Shown: in pieces, positions 13,700 to 21,952 of the stretch
How the letters are laid out: every line of letters starts with the position of its first letter
Position numbering within the stretch: the first letter of the stretch is position 1
IMG/VR virus record: IMGVR_UViG_3300034257_000039
Coordinates: 1 to 32,816 of that record
Strand: one strand, 5' to 3'
DNA from: a virus
DNA: 32,816 nt
Translations under genes and position numbers: made by a program
Notes under the pieces: generated by a model
Databases searched by the model: none
What the model was told of the DNA's origin: nothing
Seen by the model: the letters and a program-made list of their open reading frames with translations, nothing else

Positions 13700-16539
13700 A
13701 GAATATACCCCCTGGCTCGCCTTTGGCTTGTTGAATATCTTTCTATTTCCTCAATTAATTTTTTAATATCCATTCCGCTTGATAGCGTATTTGGGCCTAT
13801 TGAATATGAGTCGCCTTCGTAGTTATTTGTCGTTACCGGATTACTCAGGCCTGAACTATTATTGATTACCTGGGCGACGTTCCCCAATCCTGTTTTTAAA
13901 TTGCCTGGGATTTTGTTAAGGCTCATGTTTATTGGATCTGAAAAAATCGCATCCCAATTAGGTAATATTCGGAAAGGCCCCTTTTTCGCTGGGCTATGGG
14001 GCATATACTCATCAATCCAGCTCAGAATTTCGTTTATGGCGTCCTTTATGTCCTCGATCTTTGAGTTTATCCCGTTTAAGAGGCTCTGGAGAATAGCCGC
14101 GCCCGCATTGTAAAAACTGGACGCTGCGTTTCTTACCTTATCCGCCAGGCCTGTAACCGCGCCTAAGATAGTCGTAACCCTGCCAGATACCGCGTTATAA
14201 ATATCATCCCAGGCCCGCCGCCAGTTACTCAGTATATCCGCCGCTGCAGCTTTGACCTGATTAAAGCGGTTCTGAACATCTGAATAAAACCCGGATAGTC
14301 TGGAGGATATGCTCGAAGCCGCTGAGGATAAAGTCGCTAAGAAATCGTTCCAATGGGTCCGCCAGGAGGCCAGGATAGAAGCCGCCGCCGCTTTTACCTG
14401 ATTAAAGCGGTTCTGAACATCTGTATAAAACCCGGATAGTCTGGAGGCTATACTCGAAGCTGCAGAGGATAAAGCCGCTAAAAACTCGTTCCAGTGAGTA
14501 CGCCAGGACGCCAGGATCGAAGCCGCTGCAGCTCTGACCTGATTAAAAACAGCCTGTACGCTTGCATACCAGGAGGAAAGCCGGGCCGATATGCTCGAAG
14601 CTGCAGAGGATAAAGCCGCTAAAATATCGTTCCAGTGTGACCGCCAGGAAGTAAGGAGAGCCTGTATCCCTGCGATAATCTGATTATATCTAGCCTGCAG
14701 GCCTGCATAAAATGACGTTGCAGCTGAAACAATCAGATTAACCGAAACTGAGAAGGCCGCCGCCAGGAGGTCCCAGAGCGTTTTAAAGTTCGTCCGGAGG
14801 TTCGAGGCTCCCATGATTACCGCGTTATGGTAATACTCCAGCCTGTTAACGAAATTAGAAAAGGCTGTCGTTAGATAATCCCATACCGCCGCCGCCTTTT
14901 CCCGGATCCCGCCCCAATCCCTAGACCATGCCAGCGCCAGGAGGGCTATTAATCCGACTACAATAAGGACCGGGGCCCCTATTGCTGAGAGAGCCGCTAT
15001 TATTACGCCTATGGCTGCCTGGGCTGCTCCGAACGCTACCGCCAGCGCCCCGCCAGCTCCGAACAGGCCCGCTAGTGCCCCGATTCCCGAAGCTACCGCC
15101 CCGGCTACGACTAGGATAGGCCCCAGGGCTGCAGCTAGACCGATAAACCCGATAATTATTAATTTTACAGTAGGGGAAAGCTCATTGAAGCTTTTAAGAA
15201 CGCTCGCCAGGATAGGGAGCATTGCCTCGATTGCTGGGACTACAGTATCCTGAATCAAGGGGACTATAGTATCCTGGAAAATGGGGACGAAATCCTCGCC
15301 TATTTTTATTACAATAGCTTCGAAAGAGGCCTTTAATTTATCCAGGCTTGCAGATCCGCCCTCATCCATCAATTTAAAGGCCTTATCTGTTTCCCCTGCG
15401 CTCTTTCCCATTTCTACTAGGTTATTAGAGTATATTTTCTGGCCTGGTCCGGAGAGCATCATAACAGCGTTTCCAGCCTCTACACTCCCGAAATAGTCCG
15501 ATATCCTGGTCGTTGTATCTCCGAACTTAACCCCCAGCTTGTCGAGGGCTTGCTCGGCTGTCCCGCCGCCCTTCTGGAAATCCTTAAAACTCTGGCCTGT
15601 TAAGCCTTCAAAATTTTGGGCCAGTTTAGAGGTCGGGTCTGCTAGTTCCATCATAGCCTTTTGCAGCTTGCCAGCATCGGGAACCGTTTTATTGAGCCCG
15701 TCGCTTAGGACCCCTATAGCTCCCTGGAGGGTCCCGCCTGAGGCGATAAAGTCAGGGAAAGACTTTCCTGAAAGCTTCTCAAATGTTACCGCTGTTGCTG
15801 ATCCGTCTTTGGATAGCTCGACTAGCATCTGTCTTAGTTGAGTTGTTGCAACCCCAGTAGGCGCCCCCTGCGAGGTCATTGCAGCGATAGCCGCCGTAAC
15901 GTCCCCGAATGGTACTTTAAGATTAGCTGCGATTGGTCCGACGTCCTTAAACGCCCCGGACAGCTCGGCTATAGTTGTCTTTCCCAGGCGAACGCCAGTA
16001 AACATAATATCCGAGGCCTGAGCCGCTGTTATGTTCTCCGCCCCGTAGGCATTGACTACAGAGGAAAGGCCATTTACTGAGGTTATCAAATCGGCGTTTC
16101 CGCCTACCGCTGTCTTTTGAGCCTGGGCGATAAAATCGAAAACGTTTTCTTTTGGGACTCCTGCAGAAATAGCCTGATAAAGGCTCGTTGCTACCTGCTC
16201 CGTTCCGACTCCCATATCCTGAGAGAATTTTAAGGCCTGTTCTTTCATGCCTCCCATACTCTCTTTTGTAATCCCAGGAAGGAGAGTAAAAACCTGATTC
16301 ATATTTTTATCAAAATCTAGCGCCGACTTTGTAGCGTACCCAATCCCCCCGGCTACTGCAGCGATAGGAACAGTAATTCCCGCCGTTAGCTGGCCGCCCG
16401 CTGCGCTTAGATCTTTTCCCGTTTTAGATATCCCGGCCCCTAGCCCGCCTATTTCGGTTCTAAGGTCCGAAAAGGTCGTTTTAAGGGCCTTCATATCCCC
16501 TATAATACTGACTATTAATTGCGCCGCTGCTCCCGCCAT
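13696..16539 (-). CDS. Tail tape measure protein
   Basis: 947 residues, the longest helical protein of the tail module and placed after the chaperones. Residues about 90-300 match the TP901-type tape measure core (QALKFSQDMGVGTEQVATSLYQAISAGVP, and GVRLGKTTIAELSGAFKDVGP). A hydrophobic membrane-like stretch lies at about 453-540. Residues about 613-775 are 47-residue tandem repeats with WRTHWNxFLAxLSSAASSI. The family sets tail length and helps DNA entry; at roughly 1.5 angstrom per residue, a tail near 140 nm is expected. Starts at ATG with AGGGGC upstream. Confidence 0.9.
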   Translation of the reverse strand: MAGAAAQLIVSIIGDMKALKTTFSDLRTEIGGLGAGISKTGKDLSAAGGQLTAGITVPIAAVAGGIGYATKSALDFDKNMNQVFTLLPGITKESMGGMKEQALKFSQDMGVGTEQVATSLYQAISAGVPKENVFDFIAQAQKTAVGGNADLITSVNGLSSVVNAYGAENITAAQASDIMFTGVRLGKTTIAELSGAFKDVGPIAANLKVPFGDVTAAIAAMTSQGAPTGVATTQLRQMLVELSKDGSATAVTFEKLSGKSFPDFIASGGTLQGAIGVLSDGLNKTVPDAGKLQKAMMELADPTSKLAQNFEGLTGQSFKDFQKGGGTAEQALDKLGVKFGDTTTRISDYFGSVEAGNAVMMLSGPGQKIYSNNLVEMGKSAGETDKAFKLMDEGGSASLDKLKASFEAIVIKIGEDFVPIFQDTIVPLIQDTVVPAIEAMLPILASVLKSFNELSPTVKLIIIGFIGLAAALGPILVVAGAVASGIGALAGLFGAGGALAVAFGAAQAAIGVIIAALSAIGAPVLIVVGLIALLALAWSRDWGGIREKAAAVWDYLTTAFSNFVNRLEYYHNAVIMGASNLRTNFKTLWDLLAAAFSVSVNLIVSAATSFYAGLQARYNQIIAGIQALLTSWRSHWNDILAALSSAASSISARLSSWYASVQAVFNQVRAAAASILASWRTHWNEFLAALSSAASSIASRLSGFYTDVQNRFNQVKAAAASILASWRTHWNDFLATLSSAASSISSRLSGFYSDVQNRFNQVKAAAADILSNWRRAWDDIYNAVSGRVTTILGAVTGLADKVRNAASSFYNAGAAILQSLLNGINSKIEDIKDAINEILSWIDEYMPHSPAKKGPFRILPNWDAIFSDPINMSLNKIPGNLKTGLGNVAQVINNSSGLSNPVTTNNYEGDSYSIGPNTLSSGMDIKKLIEEIERYSTSQRRARGYIL
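14230..14700 (-). repeat. Tandem 141-bp repeats within tape measure gene
   Basis: The phrase TTAAAGCGGTTCTGAACATC recurs at 14261 and 14402, exactly 141 bases (47 codons) apart, and weaker copies extend the array to about 14700. At protein level four copies of a helical unit with WR-HWN and LSSAASSI are seen. Changes in copy number would change tail length. Confidence 0.8.
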
Positions 16540-16557
16540 TTTTGCCCCTAAAATTAG

Positions 16558-16797
16558 TTATACAGAATACCTATAGGCCCCGCCCTCTAGCGTTTCGCCT
16601 GGGTTGGCTTTTTTATATTCATCAATCCCCTTGACCGCCGCCTTTTCTGGGTCCTCGCCCTGGAGGATCTGGCCCAGGACTCCAAAGAAAACTAGGGCCT
16701 GGGATTTCCTGGCCTCCCAGCCTCTTGAATGATAAAGTAGAACCTGGTCTAGGGTCATTTCATCGAGGAGGCGCTCAGGAGTCGCCCAGCCGTACAT
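16558..16797 (-). CDS. Tail assembly chaperone, T-like frame
   Basis: 79 residues from the first ATG, but no ribosome site precedes it. The frame is open without a stop back to the slippery sequence at 16833-16839, so this is most likely expressed as the C-terminal part of a -1 frameshift fusion of about 220 residues (17219 to 16558). It begins MYGWATPERLLDEMTLDQVLLYHSRGWEARKS and is helical. This matches the gpG-T arrangement of lambda-like tails, where the fusion loads the tape measure with tail tube subunits. Confidence 0.8.
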   Translation of the reverse strand: MYGWATPERLLDEMTLDQVLLYHSRGWEARKSQALVFFGVLGQILQGEDPEKAAVKGIDEYKKANPGETLEGGAYRYSV

Positions 16798-16829
16798 TAA
16801 GCCGAGCTGGGCGAATACGTCCCCTATTG

Positions 16830-17219
16830 TCAGTTTTTTCCTTCTCCCTCGCCCTTGCCCTCGCCTTTGTTGGCTGCAGATATACGGCTCGAAAGAGACT
16901 CAACCGCGTAAACTAGGAATTTCATAAGGGTCATAGGCTCGATATTGTCGAGGATCCATTCCCGCGTAATTTTTGAATTGCTTCGCTGGCAGATTTTAAC
17001 GGTAATATCTACCACTTTATCAAAAACGTCAGCCGAAAAACTGGACTCCTCGAAATCGCCCAGGCTCATAATTTCGAGGGCGATTCGAGTCGGGATAAAA
17101 GAAACGTCGACTATTTCGCCGCCGATTTTTGCTAGGCGTTTAGGAGGCGCCAGGACGTCGAAATCCTTGATATTCTCCTCGGCGTTTAAGGCTGCATGGT
17201 TAGGGGTTTTACCTGTCAT
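16830..17219 (-). CDS. Tail assembly chaperone, G-like
   Basis: 129 residues, between the tail tube and the tape measure, the standard place for the G chaperone. It contains KIGGEIVDVSFIPTRIALEIMSLGDF and a helical C-terminal part. It ends with a charged tail (NKGEGKGEGEGKN) just before the slippery heptamer. GAGGGGT lies before the ATG. Together with the -1 product it makes the two-product chaperone set that folds tail tube subunits onto the tape measure. Confidence 0.8.
   Translation of the reverse strand: MTGKTPNHAALNAEENIKDFDVLAPPKRLAKIGGEIVDVSFIPTRIALEIMSLGDFEESSFSADVFDKVVDITVKICQRSNSKITREWILDNIEPMTLMKFLVYAVESLSSRISAANKGEGKGEGEGKN
16833..16839 (-). promoter_or_regulatory. Programmed -1 frameshift site A AAA AAC
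   Basis: On the minus strand the zero-frame codons are GGA AAA AAC TGA. The heptamer A AAA AAC sits directly before the stop of the G frame. A -1 shift gives AAA AAA CTG ACA ATA and enters the T frame with no stop until 16558. This is the classical tail chaperone frameshift seen in many dsDNA phages. Confidence 0.85.
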
Positions 17220-17228
17220 AGAAACCCC

Positions 17229-18026
17229 TCAGGCGCTCTGTTCGTCGTAGATCTCGAAAAGCTGGTCCCCGGCTGTTCTTGTTACGTCCGTAACTCCCTT
17301 TAGCTCAAAAACAGGCTTCATATTGTCCGCGCTTTCGTCAGCTGGGAATTTTAGTTCTATACCCTTCTGATTTGTTGCTGAATAAATTGTGATTCGGAAA
17401 ACCTTTCCGGCTGCGTTGGTGTTGGTCAGCCTTACGACTTTAGGGGAAACTGTGATAAGTCCGCCTGTTGTCATTTTTGCAGCTGCATAAGGAACATATG
17501 TATAAGAAACTTTTACCTGTTCCCCTGTGGTTATGACCGTTGAGGCTGCGACCCTGGCGATACATGGCCAGCCCGCCGAATCTACAGAGATAACATAGTC
17601 TGTATTTTGAACCGCTGCTCCGTCCGCGCTGTCTTTTACTGAAATCGAGGTAACGACTGAATTATCGCCGTTTTTGTGATTGAGGCGTACAGCTGTAACC
17701 CCTGTAAGTACGTGTAATTCATCAACTACGGGAGTTGAAGACCCGGCTACGCTCCCGGCTGTATCCATCCCGCCCCGGAGCATCATAACGTTTGAAAGTT
17801 TGAACTCCCATAATTCAAACTTTACAGTTGCGAAATGCTGGATATTGCCTACTCTGATTTCCTGGGCGTTACCTGGTTTAATTACCAGAGGCGTGAAAGA
17901 CTCCGAAAACTCGAGCCCGTCAGAGACTCCGATATCTATAAGGCTGCCAACATCGGCCCCGGCTTCGACCTTTGCCGACCCAAATTTAAGAGCTGTTGCA
18001 TTTTGTATGCTTGTTTGAAAGACCAT
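17229..18026 (-). CDS. Major tail tube protein
   Basis: 265 residues. The order (after tail terminator, before G/T chaperones) and the beta-rich sequence identify it: a start like ATALKFGSAKVEAGADVGSLIDIGVSDGLEFSES, then KFELWEFKLSNVMMLRGGMD, and an ending GIELKFPADESADNMKPVFELKGVTDV, all typical of tail tube proteins. An inserted Ig-like strand region (about residues 95-180) probably decorates the outside of the tube. CAGGTGT lies upstream of the ATG. Confidence 0.8.
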   Translation of the reverse strand: MVFQTSIQNATALKFGSAKVEAGADVGSLIDIGVSDGLEFSESFTPLVIKPGNAQEIRVGNIQHFATVKFELWEFKLSNVMMLRGGMDTAGSVAGSSTPVVDELHVLTGVTAVRLNHKNGDNSVVTSISVKDSADGAAVQNTDYVISVDSAGWPCIARVAASTVITTGEQVKVSYTYVPYAAAKMTTGGLITVSPKVVRLTNTNAAGKVFRITIYSATNQKGIELKFPADESADNMKPVFELKGVTDVTRTAGDQLFEIYDEQSA

Positions 18027-18038
18027 ATTTACACCTGT

Positions 18039-18422
18039 TTAAAATTTTAAATAAGAAACTTCGAAATCGTAGGGGATTTGATAAAGTTTTGTACTCTGTT
18101 CGTAAATATCGAGGGAATTTTGAGGGATTATTTTGATTATTTCGAAACCGTCGACTATGCCCGAATATCCGACCAGAGCCGACTCGACGGCCTGGGCTAG
18201 TTGCTGACATTGGAGGAAATCGAGAGCCCAGCTATCAACCTGAAATCTAGGGGACCCTATAACCCGGCTCCAGGGATTAGATACTTTAAAAATCGAAATT
18301 GCCGGGAAAGTACATTCTAACGGGAGTTCTTGCGGATAGATCCGGGAGCCTACCGCGTTTATTATTGCTGGATTAACCGCCAGGATAGACCGGACCGCCC
18401 CGTCTATTGTGGTAACGGTCAT
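18039..18422 (-). CDS. Tail terminator-like protein
   Basis: 127 residues, ATGA overlap with the upstream gene. The sequence has the alpha/beta pattern of tail terminator or tail completion proteins (gpU-like): SRIYPQELPLECTFPAISIFKVSNPWSRV, then FQVDSWALDFLQCQQLAQAVESAL, and KLYQIPYDFEVSYLKF at the end. Position just before the tail tube gene fits this role of stopping tube growth and joining the tail to the head. Confidence 0.75.
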   Translation of the reverse strand: MTVTTIDGAVRSILAVNPAIINAVGSRIYPQELPLECTFPAISIFKVSNPWSRVIGSPRFQVDSWALDFLQCQQLAQAVESALVGYSGIVDGFEIIKIIPQNSLDIYEQSTKLYQIPYDFEVSYLKF

Positions 18423-18871
18423 TTGAAGGGCTCCAGGATCCGGAGTATAACCGCGTTAAACTCCTCGATTATTTCGTCCTTGTTTTCGTCCAGGGCTGGC
18501 CGTAAAAAAGGCCTGGGCCTCTGATGATAAACCCGCCCTTTACTGTCCGTATCGCTAAAACCCAGCTCTAGGCGCCTAGCGTAATCCATATCTGAGCCGA
18601 CTTTTATCTCGACCTGGCCCGCTTTCTTTTTCGTTTCTAGCAGAGTTATAGACCGCTTTAAGTTCCCGGTCTGTAACATCGGGAAATCATCATTAACCCG
18701 GACCCCGCCCTCGCCTCCGGCCCTGGAATTGATCGCCGCCTCCCGAGCCACTACCGCCGCCCCGGCTGCTGTTGCAGTCAAGAGGGCCTTATCAAGCTCC
18801 TTTTCAAGACCTGCGAAATGAGAGAGGAGTTTTTCAACTCCCTCTATTTTGATCTCGAATACTTCCGCCAT
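18419..18871 (-). CDS. HK97 gp10-like tail completion / head closure protein
   Basis: 150 residues. The N-terminal FEIKIEGVEKLLSHFAGLEKELDKALLTATAAGAAVVAREA and the following SRAGGEGGVRVNDDFPMLQTGNLKRSITL, YARRLELGFSD and HQRPRPFLRPALDENKDEI are the hallmarks of the HK97-gp10 family. It lies between the connector genes and the tail terminator. GGCGGT precedes the ATG. Overlaps the next gene as ATGA. Confidence 0.85.
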   Translation of the reverse strand: MAEVFEIKIEGVEKLLSHFAGLEKELDKALLTATAAGAAVVAREAAINSRAGGEGGVRVNDDFPMLQTGNLKRSITLLETKKKAGQVEIKVGSDMDYARRLELGFSDTDSKGRVYHQRPRPFLRPALDENKDEIIEEFNAVILRILEPFK

Positions 18872-18873
18872 TT

Positions 18874-19497
18874 TTACCGCCAGATTTTGATATTCTTCTC
18901 TTCGGCTTCGTCCAGAGCCCAGGCTCTCGGGAGTTCGTTAAACATTTTAAAAAACCGGCTTCTGTAATAGATATCTTCTTTCATCAAAAAAAGAACGATA
19001 TCAATAAGCTGATACATGAAAGTTAATTTTCGAGGACAGCCGTTTTCTGCTCCGTCCTCGAAATACTCAGCTATAAAAGATCTGAAAAAACCGCTTAGTT
19101 TCTGGAGCCTGGGATCCTCAAAAATATAGGCGTCTTTGTCATATCCTCCCGTAATCTGTTTATGGGCCGCTGCTATTGCTTTTACCATTCCGGTTTTTGC
19201 GACGTCCTGGAAAAACTTTCCTTTTCCGTGAAAAAAGGGAGAGAACCGGAAACCGCCCCCCCCTGGCTTTTGTCCTGCGTTTTCGTTGCCCTGGATCCTG
19301 GGGTCCCTATCCTTTGCTGGATTCCAGGTTATCAGCTCGCCGTCTTTTTCATAGAAGGCGAGGAGTTTATTTTCGAGGAAAAGCGCGGTTTTATGCTCGA
19401 TATTGATATCATAGCCGCCTTTTCCGTCCCTTGTGACCCGTCCGGCCTGGATCTCCTCCTCGAGTCCCTGCTCGTCTAATGTGAAACAGAGATCCAT
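18874..19497 (-). CDS. Unknown virion-module protein
   Basis: 207 residues, coupled to the upstream gene by TAATG. It has charged, mixed alpha/beta sequence: QAGRVTRDGKGGYDINIEHKTALF in the N-terminal part, a Gly-rich turn at about residues 76-82 (GGGGF), then a helical C-terminal half (PRKLTFMYQLIDIVLFLMKEDIYYRSRFFKMFNELPRAW). No family is recognised. Its position between connector proteins and HK97 gp10 suggests a head-tail joining or assembly function. Confidence 0.6.
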   Translation of the reverse strand: MDLCFTLDEQGLEEEIQAGRVTRDGKGGYDINIEHKTALFLENKLLAFYEKDGELITWNPAKDRDPRIQGNENAGQKPGGGGFRFSPFFHGKGKFFQDVAKTGMVKAIAAAHKQITGGYDKDAYIFEDPRLQKLSGFFRSFIAEYFEDGAENGCPRKLTFMYQLIDIVLFLMKEDIYYRSRFFKMFNELPRAWALDEAEEKNIKIWR

Positions 19498-20138
19498 TAT
19501 AGACCCCCTGGTTTCTTTTCCAAAGTTTCGAGGCTGGCCTCAATGTGGTCTATTTCTCCGTCGAATAGGTCCGGGATAGTTTCGACGTGAAAAACCGTGT
19601 AAGTAAAGTTTTCGAACCCTGGCGCCGTTGTGGTTATTCTGTCCCCTTTCTGGACGTCAGTATCCGGCAAAAAAAAGACCCCTGGGACCTGCAGGATAAA
19701 CCGCCCGCCTTTATTGTCCTGGAGAGTACCGCCGCCGCCGCCCTGTTTCAAATTCGAAAACCTGCAGCTCCCTATCGAGGTTGAAACCTGAGTATATACC
19801 GGAGTGCCTACCTCGTTACATTCCAGAGTTGCAGATCCGGAAACTATAGCCGTCCCGCCCTGGCCTCCTGGGATCGTCAGCTCCTCGAGTCCTTCGCCTG
19901 GCTCAAAGGTCCCCGAAACATTCGATAGAATAAGATAACCTACCGCAGAGCCCAGGCTCCATACTCCAGAGGTCAGGACTACGCTTTTTATAGTCCCTTC
20001 TGCCTCGGAAACTGACCCTAAAAGGATTTTTGAAACCGTGAACCCGTCCGCGCCCATTGAAAACCCGAGGCGCTGATCCTGCATATTTCTAAGAATAGTA
20101 CAGGAATGAATCATCCGAACGTCTAGCCCGCTAGTCAT
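19497..20138 (-). CDS. Probable head-tail joining protein, unknown family
   Basis: 213 residues, GAGGGGT upstream of ATG. The sequence is rich in beta strands with Gly turns (LKQGGGGGTLQDNKGGRFILQVPGVFFLPDTDVQKGDRITTTAPGFENFTYTV). This resembles phage head-closure proteins such as SPP1 gp16-type, where a short beta barrel carries KGDRI. The N-terminal 120 residues are an additional beta domain. The head-closure assignment rests on the KGDRI-type barrel and gene order and is moderate. Confidence 0.6.
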   Translation of the reverse strand: MTSGLDVRMIHSCTILRNMQDQRLGFSMGADGFTVSKILLGSVSEAEGTIKSVVLTSGVWSLGSAVGYLILSNVSGTFEPGEGLEELTIPGGQGGTAIVSGSATLECNEVGTPVYTQVSTSIGSCRFSNLKQGGGGGTLQDNKGGRFILQVPGVFFLPDTDVQKGDRITTTAPGFENFTYTVFHVETIPDLFDGEIDHIEASLETLEKKPGGL

Positions 20139-20147
20139 TCGAACCCC

Positions 20148-20546
20148 TCAGCCTGTATTATTGACTTTTCCGGGCCCTACTCTCGAATAAGGGATACTCA
20201 ACCCTGAGTATCTGGCCGCCAGCCTGAATTTATCAGCTATCCGGGCCGCCTCCTCTTCATGGTGCTGGATATTGGCCTCTATGTTATTGCTTACTGAATC
20301 GTTCCCTAGTTTAACCTGGGCCGCCAGCTCGCCGTTTATCTGCATGTTTCGGAGGACCTGGGCCGCGCTTGCATAGATCCCGGCTGTATTCAGATCATCG
20401 TTTCCGGACTGATCCGCGCCAGCTGTCGGACCTGCTCGGCTTGCTACCTCTCGAGACTTGATATTAATTATTGCCAGATAATCGGCATCTGTGAGCTTCC
20501 TGGAGTTAGCCAGGGCTCGAACCTCAGTAGGAGAACATAGAGCCAT
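20148..20546 (-). CDS. Head-tail connector adaptor-like protein
   Basis: 132 residues, GGGGCGG upstream of ATG, directly after the capsid gene. It begins MALCSPTEVRALANSRKLTDADYLAIINIKSREVASRAG, the N-terminal helix pattern of gp6/gp15-type head-tail connectors, then AGIYASAAQVLRNMQINGELAA and a helical end. Such adaptors bind the portal and begin the neck. The assignment rests on pattern and position. Confidence 0.7.
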   Translation of the reverse strand: MALCSPTEVRALANSRKLTDADYLAIINIKSREVASRAGPTAGADQSGNDDLNTAGIYASAAQVLRNMQINGELAAQVKLGNDSVSNNIEANIQHHEEEAARIADKFRLAARYSGLSIPYSRVGPGKVNNTG

Positions 20547-20559
20547 GTAACCGCCCCGC

Positions 20560-21480
20560 TTAACTGCTTCCCATGCCGGAAATAGTACAGATACACGGAT
20601 CGGTAGCTGATACGGTCAAATGCTTGAACCTGGGAACCAGGGCGCCGACCTGGCGGACCATGATATCGCCGCTGTCGATGTTTCCGTCCTTATACCAGAG
20701 CTGATTGACCGGGATCTGAGTCTCGACAATATCCATAAATCTGATATTCTCGGGAGTTGCTACGGGTGAAACCATTCCATACCCTGCGCTCAGGTCGACA
20801 GATTCGATTATCTGGCCTGGAGTCTGACCGTTCGGGGCTGCTCGATTCAAAACTTTGAGGACCTGATCGGCTTCTGATATCCCGGCTGTCGATACTGAGG
20901 CGTCCAGCTCGGCGTAGTTGAAAGAGGGAAGGGTCAGATTATACCCGGCTGAGTAAATTTTCGCGGTTTTAAGCTTGCTAATAGCTCCAGCGACATTTTT
21001 AAGCATGTTTCCATATGTCCCGGAATCCGACCCGCTGAAATCGTTAGCCGCTACCTGAAACATTCCCTTTATTTCGTAAGAGGAGCCTTTCGGAGCCCAG
21101 CCGTCCACAATTATTTTAGACTGATGAAGGGCGATAGCTGCGGCCATATCCTCGGCGAGATCGTTTTGAACTTTAACGCCTTTCAGGTTGTAGGCGTCCC
21201 AATCCCTACGCTTAATTATGGCGTCCTCTTGCTGAACAGGGATTCTAGTAATAGAGCCCTGAACGTCTACCGCATCGGGTATGTCCTGCTGAATGTCGTA
21301 ATTGGTAACGGGCTCGCCTCGAGCAACGTATTTGAAAGTTTCTACTGACAAAACCCCGAGCCCCTGGCCGGATAACTCACGGTTTACTGGCGATAGCATC
21401 TTTCCTATACTGTTTGCTCTTAATACCGGGATAATTGCCTTGTCAAACTGGCGCCCGAGTGTGGATAGTGCGTTAGTCAT
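20560..21480 (-). CDS. Major capsid protein (HK97 fold)
   Basis: 306 residues, placed after protease/scaffold and decoration genes and before the connector. It resembles capsid/encapsulin-type HK97 proteins: RQFDKAIIPVLRANSIGKMLSPV, then TNYDIQQDIPDAVDVQGSITRIPVQQEDAIIKRRDWDAY (E-loop/spine region), LAEDMAAAIALHQSKIIVDGW, and a C-terminal MDIVETQIPVNQLWYKDG, IMVRQVGALVPRFKHLTVSATDPCICTISG (A-domain). AAGGAAGTGA precedes the ATG. The exact family is not certain, but the fold and gene order are consistent. Confidence 0.8.
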   Translation of the reverse strand: MTNALSTLGRQFDKAIIPVLRANSIGKMLSPVNRELSGQGLGVLSVETFKYVARGEPVTNYDIQQDIPDAVDVQGSITRIPVQQEDAIIKRRDWDAYNLKGVKVQNDLAEDMAAAIALHQSKIIVDGWAPKGSSYEIKGMFQVAANDFSGSDSGTYGNMLKNVAGAISKLKTAKIYSAGYNLTLPSFNYAELDASVSTAGISEADQVLKVLNRAAPNGQTPGQIIESVDLSAGYGMVSPVATPENIRFMDIVETQIPVNQLWYKDGNIDSGDIMVRQVGALVPRFKHLTVSATDPCICTISGMGSS

Positions 21481-21484
21481 TTTT

Positions 21485-21952
21485 TCACTTCCTTGTAATT
21501 ACCCAAATTGTTTTAACTCCGGTTGAGGCGTTGACGTCCTGGGCTGCGTCTGCGATTACGTCGTCCGTTCCTACTGTTGCAGCTGTGAGCTGTCCGTCTG
21601 CAGCTCTTTTGAGAGGGTCCCCGTTTGCGACGTTCTGACCCGAGGCTAAATATCCCATTTGTCGGCGTCCTGCTCCTCTTCTTACGCCTACCTGGTTGCC
21701 TCTTGCGTAGGCTGTGGTTATCGTTTCAGGCCTGAACTCTGCAGGCGTCCCCATGTAATCGAGATAGCCTATTTCGTTCCCCGAGGCGTCGCATTCTATG
21801 ACCTCGGCCCCTGTTGCTCCCTGCTTTACCAGGATCCCAGGAAGGCATTTCGCCGCTGTTGCTGTAGCCCCGATAAAATAGAGTTCTCTGTCAAGCCCGC
21901 CGCCCGCCACTACGTCATTAACAGGAATTTTAAAACCTGGTTGTGCGGTCAT
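21485..21952 (-). CDS. Capsid decoration / cement protein
   Basis: 155 residues, ATGA overlap with the protease/scaffold gene. It is beta-rich with short strands typical of DUF2190-like head decoration proteins: KCLPGILVKQGATGAEVIECDASGNEIGYLDYMG, then VRRGAGRRQMGYLASGQNVANGDPLKRAADGQL and DDVIADAAQDVNASTGVKTIWVI. It lies just before the capsid gene in the usual place. Role: stabilises the expanded capsid. Confidence 0.7.
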   Translation of the reverse strand: MTAQPGFKIPVNDVVAGGGLDRELYFIGATATAAKCLPGILVKQGATGAEVIECDASGNEIGYLDYMGTPAEFRPETITTAYARGNQVGVRRGAGRRQMGYLASGQNVANGDPLKRAADGQLTAATVGTDDVIADAAQDVNASTGVKTIWVITRK

